38,814 bases of DNA from DAIOEK01 sp036746315 (GTDB taxonomy: Bacteria > Chloroflexota > Anaerolineae > Anaerolineales > Anaerolineaceae), in NCBI GenBank assembly GCA_036746315.1, contig DAIOEK010000025.1, forward strand, positions 1-38,814. The letters are read 5' to 3'. Positions 34,057-38,814 of the stretch are shown one piece after another; positions within the stretch are counted from its first letter, which is position 1, and every line of letters begins with the position of its first letter. Position numbers and translations under genes: made by a program. Under the pieces are notes generated by a model. The model had not been told where the DNA came from, made no database searches, and was given only the letters and a program-made list of their open reading frames with translations.

Positions 34057-34602
34057 TTAGCTTTCCGATTGATCTTTTTCCATTTCCATCAGAATACTGT
34101 ATAGCAGTTCCAGCAATACTGACTTCACCGATTCCTTGTCAATGGCAACACACGGCAACAGCTTGACGGTTGGATCCAGGCGCAGGGCGTGGCGAACATC
34201 CTCCACATCCCAGGCATCCGGGCGGTCTTGCTTATTTGCAGCGACAATATAAGGGGTCGGCGCATATGCACGGAAGGTCTCAAGGATCGAGCGAGCCTCG
34301 CGGAAGGTCTCAGGGCGGGTACTATCCACCATCACGATAAATCCCAGCATACCTTCTGAAAGGATTTCCCACATAAAATCAAACCGTTTTTGACCCGGGG
34401 TACCAAACAGATAAAGTACCAGATCTTCATCAACGGTAATGCGTCCAAAATCCATTGCGACGGTGGTGGTTTCTTTGATCTGTTCGCTTTCCAGAGACAC
34501 TTTCTTTTCAGTGGAAACAACGTCAATTTCACTGACAGAACTGATCAGCTCTGTCTTCCCTGAATTGAAAGGTCCGGTCACTACCATTTTGACGGTTTGC
34601 AT
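34057..34602 (-). CDS. CvnD/MglA-like small GTPase
   Basis: 181 residues, one Ras-like G domain. The P-loop is GPFNSGKT (10-17), the G2 Thr is in TTTVAMDFG, G3 is LFGTPGQKRF and G4 is AANKQD. The FGTPGQ form of G3, lacking the usual Asp, is the one seen in actinobacterial conservon GTPases (CvnD) and related bacterial MglA-like proteins. These work with roadblock or sensory partners, not in translation. Its neighbours, a PATAN-domain protein and a V4R protein, fit a regulatory complex. The ribosome binding site is GAGGA, at slightly long spacing. Confidence 0.88.
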   Translation of the reverse strand: MQTVKMVVTGPFNSGKTELISSVSEIDVVSTEKKVSLESEQIKETTTVAMDFGRITVDEDLVLYLFGTPGQKRFDFMWEILSEGMLGFIVMVDSTRPETFREARSILETFRAYAPTPYIVAANKQDRPDAWDVEDVRHALRLDPTVKLLPCVAIDKESVKSVLLELLYSILMEMEKDQSES

Positions 34603-34625
34603 TTTGCAACGTCCTCACTAACTGA

Positions 34626-35441
34626 TTATAACGACTTGATCCTGTTGATTAGTCGGTTCATGAGCGACTTCTGCTCCTCCCGGTTCTGGGTTGGGAACTG
34701 GCTGCGCCCGATCGGTGCGGTGGAACTGACCGGACGGACGATTTCGATCAAGCCTGCTTGAAGCAGGCTGTATACCACCCGCCGGATTTGCAGATCGTCC
34801 ATTTTGGTCGTACGTGCGATCTGGCGGATGGAATTCTTGGGGTTGATAAACGAGACGACCCGCCACTCTTCCACATTCAAATTGATATTGCGCAGGTTGG
34901 CACCGGGGCGGTCGGTGAATTTCAAAGCCATATCCAGGCTGGGGATTTCCTCCTGCAGTTGGACCATTTCCTTCAGTTGACGTGCGCCCTCGATAATCAG
35001 GTTTTCCAGATCTACCCGAACCAGGATCTTCCCATCGGCAGGAGCGTTATCGGTTTCGAAATGAAAATATCCTTCCACCCAGGTGAAAAGCCTGCGCACC
35101 AGGTCCAGGTAATAATCCTGAATGCAGGCGAGGATCACCTCCTGGCTGAAGAAACCGGCGTTGATCAACAGCAAACCCAACTCCTTGTCGGTCATTTGCA
35201 CTGCGCGAGCCTTCAGGGAGGAGGATTGCTGGGCGGTTATTTTCTTTGTTGCGGAAAGGACTGCCGGCAGGCTGCTGTCATCCTGACCAATCTGAGCATA
35301 GGATAGTTTCCCATCCCGGAATGCCAGTTGGGCAACTTCCGTTGGGCCCTCGATGATCAGCATGCCGGTTTTACAGGCAATATTGATCAGATTGAGGAGC
35401 TGAGTGATGGAAAAATCCCGTAAATTCCCCTGTAATGCCAT
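34626..35441 (-). CDS. DUF4388 (PATAN) protein with C-terminal winged helix
   Basis: 271 residues. The N-terminal DUF4388/PATAN domain (1-100) opens MALQGNLRDFSITQLLNLI and has GMLIIEGPTEVAQLAFRDGKLSYA. A middle region (about 100-180) contains FTWVEGYFHFETDNAP, a repeat of the same type. A winged-helix-like end (about 190-250) includes SIRQIARTTKMDDLQIRRVVYSLLQAGLIEIV. PATAN domains are adaptor modules of two-component and GTPase networks. It is the first gene of the module, read from a near-consensus promoter, with the GTPase 23 nt downstream. Confidence 0.85.
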   Translation of the reverse strand: MALQGNLRDFSITQLLNLINIACKTGMLIIEGPTEVAQLAFRDGKLSYAQIGQDDSSLPAVLSATKKITAQQSSSLKARAVQMTDKELGLLLINAGFFSQEVILACIQDYYLDLVRRLFTWVEGYFHFETDNAPADGKILVRVDLENLIIEGARQLKEMVQLQEEIPSLDMALKFTDRPGANLRNINLNVEEWRVVSFINPKNSIRQIARTTKMDDLQIRRVVYSLLQAGLIEIVRPVSSTAPIGRSQFPTQNREEQKSLMNRLINRIKSL

Positions 35442-35468
35442 AACCTCTGCTCAGTTGGAAATCTCTAC

Positions 35469-35500
35469 CAATGTTGGAATTATACATGCGCAATGTTGGA
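35469..35500. repeat. 10-bp direct repeat, 22-bp period, across the DUF4388 promoter
   Basis: CAATGTTGGA occurs at 35469-35478 and again, identical, at 35491-35500. The two copies lie on either side of the -10 box: one covers the spacer and the other the start site. A 22-bp step places them on the same face of the helix, as for a dimeric regulator. Confidence 0.6.
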
Positions 35501-35507
35501 GCGTCAA
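35479..35507 (-). promoter_or_regulatory. Promoter of the DUF4388-GTPase-V4R operon
   Basis: Minus strand TTGACG (35502-35507), a 17-bp spacer and perfect TATAAT (35479-35484). Expected start near 35472, about 31 nt before the start codon with its AGAGG ribosome binding site. Confidence 0.85.
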
Positions 35508-35554
35508 TTTGGTACGGAAATCAATATTTTTATCCGGTTCTAATCTACAATCCC

Positions 35555-35582
35555 TTGCGCAGGATAACACCCATGCTATACT
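35555..35582 (+). promoter_or_regulatory. Promoter of the intergenic small RNA
   Basis: Plus strand TTGCGC (35555-35560), a 16-bp spacer and TATACT (35577-35582). The start would be near 35589. No gene follows on this strand before a terminator. Confidence 0.55.
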
Positions 35583-35629
35583 ACTTTTGTACTTCATGCC
35601 ATCCCATCGATGAGGAGGTGGTGCTCAAA

Positions 35630-35689
35630 ATGAACGATAGTCATAGTTATCGTAAGTGCGCTGCGGCACCCCTCCTCAACATCGGTTGA
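35630..35689 (+). CDS. Possible 19-residue peptide within the small RNA
   Basis: ATG 35630 opens a frame of 19 codons (MNDSHSYRKCAAAPLLNIG) preceded by AGGAGGTG, 11 nt from the ATG, which is long spacing. The second half of the frame lies inside the long hairpin, and the stop TGA is in its inner stem. It may be a leader peptide, a dual-function RNA or chance. There is no downstream gene to attenuate. Confidence 0.3.
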   Translation: MNDSHSYRKCAAAPLLNIG

Positions 35690-35712
35690 TTTGGGGTCCG
35701 CAGCGCGGAAAG

Positions 35713-35734
35713 CGCCGCCTTCCGGCGGCGTTTT
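35713..35734 (+). terminator. Terminator of the intergenic small RNA
   Basis: CGCCGCC (35713-35719), loop TTCC, GGCGGCG (35724-35730), then TTTT (35731-35734). It lies 5 bp from the pfkA stop on the other strand. On that strand only a short CTTTCC follows, so it chiefly serves the plus-strand RNA. Confidence 0.8.
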
Positions 35735-35738
35735 CACT

Positions 35739-36821
35739 TTAATCGCCAAAACTGATGCCGATACTCCTCGCGGTTAATATGCCGTCACCATCCAGCCATA
35801 CCCGCTTGCATTTGGATACTGCCTCCGCCAGCGCCACATCACACACCACCCCCCTTTGTAGTGAGACCATTCTGCCGAACTTGCGGTGCTCACACAAACG
35901 CACCGCAGCCGAGCCGTAGCGGGTGGCAAGCCAGCGGTCAAAAGCGCTGGGACTGCCGCCGCGCTGCAAATGTCCGAGCACGGTCAAACGGGTCTCCACC
36001 CCGGTAACTTTCATTACCGCCTGGGCAACATACTCACCCACACCACCCAGTCGTGGAACGGAAACCTCATCCCCTTCGATGGCGTAAAATTGTTCACCAT
36101 TCACCGGATGTGCGCCTTCGGCAACCGCAACAATGCTGAACTTGGTTCCACCCTTCTGGCGTTCCATGACCTTTTCGCAGATCGAATTGATCCGGAAAGG
36201 GATCTCCGGGATCAGGATCACATCCGCACCACCCGCCAGACCGGCATTCAGGGTAATGAAGCCGGCATCCCGACCCATCAACTCGAGAACCATCACCCGG
36301 TGGTGCGCTTCCGCCGTGGTATGCAGCCGGTCCAAAGCCTCCATGGCGGTATTCAAAGCAGTATCAAAACCAAAGGATATCTCGGTTCCCCCCACATCAT
36401 TGTCAATGGTCTTGGGCACACCCACCACCGGCACACCTAACTGGGACAGTTCATGTGCAATTCGCAGGGTTCCATCACCCCCAATGACGATCAATCCGTC
36501 CAGGTCGAGGGATTGAAGTCGGTAGATGATTTTGCCGGAAATATCTTCAACCACCTCTTTTCCATCCACCATCACCTTGCGCGCGAAAGGATTCCCCCGG
36601 TTTGCCGTCCCCAGGATAGTCCCGCCGCGAGGCAAAATTCCGCGCACCGCATTGAGGTCAAGTGGAAAAATGCCATCCTCCTCAACGAAACCATCAAAGC
36701 CGTCTTTGACCCCCAGCACTTCCGCTCCATATTGCAGTATGGCAGTTTTCACCACCGCACGTATTACCGCATTCAAACCTGGCGCATCACCGCCCCCGGT
36801 CAACACAGCCAACCGCCTCAT
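35739..36821 (-). CDS. pfkA: 6-phosphofructokinase
   Basis: 360 residues. Phosphorylates fructose 6-phosphate in glycolysis. Motifs: LTGGGDAPGLNAVIR at the phosphate-binding start, IGGDGT (D116, G117), PKTIDNDV with catalytic D140, and GRDAG, HLQRGGSPSAFDR later. The Gly of GGDG points to ATP use, whereas the Lys in PKTIDND (K137, Gly in classic ATP enzymes) is a trait of PPi-dependent and actinobacterial ATP enzymes. The phosphoryl donor is therefore not settled by sequence. ATG 36821 is chosen since GGGAGG lies 6 nt upstream; a GTG at 36827 is too close. No C-terminal regulatory half is present. Confidence 0.93.
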   Translation of the reverse strand: MRRLAVLTGGGDAPGLNAVIRAVVKTAILQYGAEVLGVKDGFDGFVEEDGIFPLDLNAVRGILPRGGTILGTANRGNPFARKVMVDGKEVVEDISGKIIYRLQSLDLDGLIVIGGDGTLRIAHELSQLGVPVVGVPKTIDNDVGGTEISFGFDTALNTAMEALDRLHTTAEAHHRVMVLELMGRDAGFITLNAGLAGGADVILIPEIPFRINSICEKVMERQKGGTKFSIVAVAEGAHPVNGEQFYAIEGDEVSVPRLGGVGEYVAQAVMKVTGVETRLTVLGHLQRGGSPSAFDRWLATRYGSAAVRLCEHRKFGRMVSLQRGVVCDVALAEAVSKCKRVWLDGDGILTARSIGISFGD

Positions 36822-36848
36822 TGTCACCTCCCGCCTGAGAAAGATACA

Positions 36849-36864
36849 TTGATTATATAATCAA
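36849..36864. promoter_or_regulatory. 16-bp palindrome with TATAAT on both strands in the pfkA-lipid kinase gap
   Basis: TTGATTATATAATCAA is a perfect palindrome containing a TATAAT on each strand (36852-36857 minus, 36856-36861 plus). The minus copy lies about 30 bp before the pfkA start codon and is the likely -10 box. The -35 regions are weak. It may be an operator or a two-way promoter core. The rest of 36865-36942 is AT-rich, with several -10-like hexamers. Confidence 0.45.
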
Positions 36865-36942
36865 GATTTCCATTTTCGAAACTTGGCAGAATTTTTGGGG
36901 TTAAGATTTAATATATATTTAATACTGTATTGGAGAAGAAAC

Positions 36943-37857
36943 ATGCCCCGTCGAGTCAAATTAATATTCAACCCGATTGCCAACCTGGGAAGAGCCTGGT
37001 CGGTAGCCTCTGCGCTACGCCCCATCGTTCACGAGTTTGGGGGCGCCGAATGGACCGATACGGTATATCCGACGCACGCCACCGAACTTGCCAGGCAGGC
37101 AGCCGAAGATGGCTACGACCTCGTTATTGCCATGGGAGGCGATGGCACCATGCATGAAGTTCTCAATGGGCTCATGCAGGTTCCCCAGAAAAAGCGCCCG
37201 CTTATGGGGATCGTCCCTGTGGGTTCCGGTAATGATTTTGCCTATGCCTGCGGCATTTCCGCAAACCCCGAAGAGGCGCTGCGCCAGGCTCTTTCGGGGT
37301 CACCCAAGCCCGTGGATGTCGGCATCGTCCGTGACGCATCCGGCAATACCGAGTATTGGACCAACGCGATCGGGATCGGTTTCGACACTATCGTTACCAT
37401 TAAATCCCGCAAAGTGCCCATCGTGCAGGGATTTGGCGTTTACCTGATTGCCGTGCTGCAAACAATTTTGTTCCAATACGAACCGTTTCATTTGAAAATG
37501 CTGATCGATGGCAAAGAAGTGGAAGAAACACTTTTAATGCTGGTATTGATGAACGGCAAGCGCGAAGGAGGCGGTTTTCACGTCACACCGCAATCCCTGC
37601 CGGATGATGGTTTGCTCGATTACCTGATGGTGGAACGTGTAAACCGACTGCGCATGCTGCGGATTCTGCCGGAAGTCATGAATGGCACCCAGGAAAGGCT
37701 AAAAGACTGTCACCTGGGACAGTTCCGCAAGATGGAATTACATTCCGACCGCCCCTTGTTTGTTCATGCCGATGGGGAGATCTACGCCACTCCTACCATC
37801 CATTGCAACTACTTATCCCTGGAGATGATTCAAAACGCCATACAAGTGGTAAGATAA
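36943..37857 (+). CDS. Diacylglycerol kinase-family lipid kinase (YegS/DagK-like)
   Basis: 304 residues. The catalytic domain has KLIFNPIANLGRA at the start, the nucleotide loop MGGDGTMHEVLNGL (about 64-77) and GIVPVGSGNDFAY, the usual DAGK_cat pattern. A beta-rich C-terminal domain contains MNGKREGGGFHVTPQSLPDDGLLD, with the conserved GGG and DDG acidic site, and ends near VHADGE. Such kinases phosphorylate diacylglycerol, recycling lipid for phospholipid synthesis; other lipids such as sphingosine-like bases are possible. ATG 36943 has GGAGAAG upstream and begins at the normal family start. It diverges from pfkA. Confidence 0.92.
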   Translation: MPRRVKLIFNPIANLGRAWSVASALRPIVHEFGGAEWTDTVYPTHATELARQAAEDGYDLVIAMGGDGTMHEVLNGLMQVPQKKRPLMGIVPVGSGNDFAYACGISANPEEALRQALSGSPKPVDVGIVRDASGNTEYWTNAIGIGFDTIVTIKSRKVPIVQGFGVYLIAVLQTILFQYEPFHLKMLIDGKEVEETLLMLVLMNGKREGGGFHVTPQSLPDDGLLDYLMVERVNRLRMLRILPEVMNGTQERLKDCHLGQFRKMELHSDRPLFVHADGEIYATPTIHCNYLSLEMIQNAIQVVR

Positions 37858-37888
37858 GCATGCGATAAATGATATGATGATATTGTGG

Positions 37889-37917
37889 TTGGCTGATGGA
37901 ATTACATTTCGTATATT
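37889..37917 (+). promoter_or_regulatory. Promoter upstream of the right-end gene
   Basis: Plus strand TTGGCT (37889-37894), a 17-bp spacer and TATATT (37912-37917). The leader of about 118 nt contains a GAATGCC/GGCATTC stem with a long loop but no T-run. Nothing else is seen in 37858-38042. Confidence 0.55.
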
Positions 37918-38042
37918 AATAAAGCCTCTCACCCAATTGTTCGTTTGAATGCCAGAAGCATATTTCTTCCTGATGAAAACTGGGCATTCTCAAACCGGTA
38001 AGACAGATTAATTGCACAAATAATCAGCAAAAGGATATACAT

Positions 38043-38814
38043 ATGCCAGATTTATCACAGAGTCTCGAGGGGCAGGATATTGGTTTTTTGCAAATTGTTG
38101 CAAATCTATGGGATACTGACACACCAAAAGACGATTCCAACACAGAGCTCACCCGGTTAGCTACACAAATGACGGATATTTCCCGCTTTCAGGAAATGTA
38201 CGCCAGTTTGCCGGAAGAAGCCCACCAGGCCATGCACGATCTGCAAAAGCAGCACGGCAAAATGCTTTGGAATGTTTTCATCCGCAAATACGGCGAAGTG
38301 CGCGATTTTGGCCCCGCCTGGCGCGACAGGGAACAACCCCATCTGAATCCGGTATCCACCAGCGAATTGCTTTTGTACCGCGGATTGATTGCCCGGGCAT
38401 TTTTGAAACAGGGTGCCGTGCCCCAGGAATTTGCTTATATGCCTGAAGATCTTCTGGCATTGGTGCCCCCGCCGACCCGAAAATACGGGCGCTCCAGTTT
38501 TGCTTCTACGGCGCAGCCCCACGAACAGACAGCCCAGCCACCCTATTCCACCCGTCTGTTGGATGATCTGTGCACTGCACTGGCAGCCCTGCGCGTCGGA
38601 ATTGCGCCTTATCAAAACCAACACCTGCTCATCCGTCCACCCTATTCCGCTTTTCTGGGTGAGCTGATGCGCTCGTATGGCTTGGTCAGCAGTGAAGGCA
38701 TTTTGCAGCCCGAACAGGCACGTCAATTATTGGAGGCGCCGCGCGAGACCGCTTTCCTGGATGTGTTCCAAAACTGGCGCTCCAGCACGGATATTTACGA
38801 GTTAGCCCTCGTAC
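38043..38814 (+). CDS. Helicase-associated (XPB/Ssl2-like N-terminal) domain protein, partial
   Basis: 257 codons are present and the frame runs off the right edge. The start ATG has AAGGA upstream (ATG 38043, MPDLSQSLEG). The pattern LPEEAHQAMHDLQKQHGKML, GEVRDFGPAWRDRE, ELLLYRGLIARAFL and YMPEDLLALVPPP resembles the helicase XPB/Ssl2 N-terminal-type domain common in actinobacterial and Chloroflexota proteins. No helicase motors are visible in this part. It may be a DNA-repair or transcription-linked protein, but this is tentative. Confidence 0.65.
   Translation, partial: MPDLSQSLEGQDIGFLQIVANLWDTDTPKDDSNTELTRLATQMTDISRFQEMYASLPEEAHQAMHDLQKQHGKMLWNVFIRKYGEVRDFGPAWRDREQPHLNPVSTSELLLYRGLIARAFLKQGAVPQEFAYMPEDLLALVPPPTRKYGRSSFASTAQPHEQTAQPPYSTRLLDDLCTALAALRVGIAPYQNQHLLIRPPYSAFLGELMRSYGLVSSEGILQPEQARQLLEAPRETAFLDVFQNWRSSTDIYELALV

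Larger units (their letters stand above)
35589..35735 (+). ncRNA. Candidate structured small RNA between the GTPase module and pfkA
   Basis: A self-contained unit of about 147 nt from promoter to terminator in an otherwise empty gap. Hairpin 1 is ACGATA/TATCGT (35634-35653). Hairpin 2 (35658-35706) is a long rod: GCGCTGCGG with CCGCAGCGC (9 bp), CCCC with GGGG, and TCAAC with GTTGA capped by ATCG, with small internal loops. The terminator is at 35713-35734. The C-rich segment CACCCCTCCTC (35667-35677) is complementary to the RNA's own GAGGAGG (35612-35618) and resembles an anti-Shine-Dalgarno. I do not recognise an RNA family. Confidence 0.5.

Noticed and set aside
35471..35689. 72-codon frame in the pfkA gap
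   Set aside because: Its first half covers the divergent promoter and repeat of the DUF4388 gene and the small-RNA promoter. Only the last 19 codons have a ribosome binding site.
36849..36864. FNR-type box
   Set aside because: TTGAT and ATCAA are present but separated by six bases, not the four of an FNR/CRP site.
1..38814. CRISPR array, insertion sequence or prophage
   Set aside because: No regularly spaced repeats, transposase, integrase or phage structural genes were seen. The Csx15-like gene stands alone.

Overview
The window reads as a chromosome segment of an anaerobic bacterium, most likely Chloroflexota (Anaerolineae). No rRNA or marker phylogeny is available, so this rests on gene content: an oxygen-sensitive glycyl radical enzyme, a Yip1/MacB/CARDB export operon, a DUF4388-GTPase-V4R module, and the start of an XPB-like helicase-domain protein. 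Base composition is moderately GC-rich except for a clearly AT-rich island at about 17.4-20.8 kb. Genes are tightly packed, with many ATGA or TAATG overlaps and strong GGAGG ribosome binding sites. No CRISPR array, insertion sequence, prophage or replication origin was seen.

Left part (1-8 kb, mostly minus strand). The first codons of tuf lie behind tRNA-Thr(TGT), tRNA-Tyr and tRNA-Thr(GGT), with two tandem promoters. Next to them is a four-gene operon: a FadR-type regulator, a glycyl radical enzyme of unknown substrate, its radical-SAM activase and an FMN-binding split-barrel protein. A 33-bp perfect palindrome sits against the operon promoter. Upstream of it is an OmpR/histidine kinase pair with a near-consensus promoter.

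8-17 kb. A plus-strand run carries a candidate structured leader or small RNA, threonine synthase, a GAF-GAF-PAS histidine kinase, a degenerate metallo-beta-lactamase-fold protein, a Rhizobium etli-type asparaginase and an endonuclease III homologue. It converges on miaB. A membrane-tethered C39-like peptidase with TPR repeats diverges from miaB, and a SAM methyltransferase follows.

17.4-25.5 kb. Two divergent AT-rich genes encode a multi-pass LIC_10190-like membrane protein and a membrane-anchored sulfatase-fold enzyme, probably for cell-surface glycan or polymer work and probably acquired by transfer. A minus-strand export-like operon follows (Yip1, MacB-type ATPase, CARDB secreted protein, MacB/FtsX permease), ending at a clear terminator.

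25.6-33.4 kb. After a stand-alone CheY-like receiver comes a long operon read from about 33.4 kb leftward. It is led by a consensus promoter and a TPP riboswitch whose expression platform both resembles a terminator and hides the first ribosome binding site. The genes are thiN, thiB, thiP, thiQ, a DUF402 protein, a HicB-like/DinB fusion, a Csx15-like protein and a geranylgeranyl-reductase-family flavoprotein. Thiamine import and TPP synthesis are clear; the role of the last four genes in a TPP-controlled operon is not.

33.4-38.8 kb. A three-gene module (DUF4388/PATAN protein, CvnD/MglA-like GTPase, V4R protein) is read from a promoter carrying a 10-bp direct repeat spaced 22 bp. Between it and pfkA lies a promoter-hairpins-terminator unit that looks like an independent small RNA, possibly encoding a 19-residue peptide. 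pfkA and a YegS/DagK-type lipid kinase diverge, and the window ends inside a helicase-associated-domain gene.
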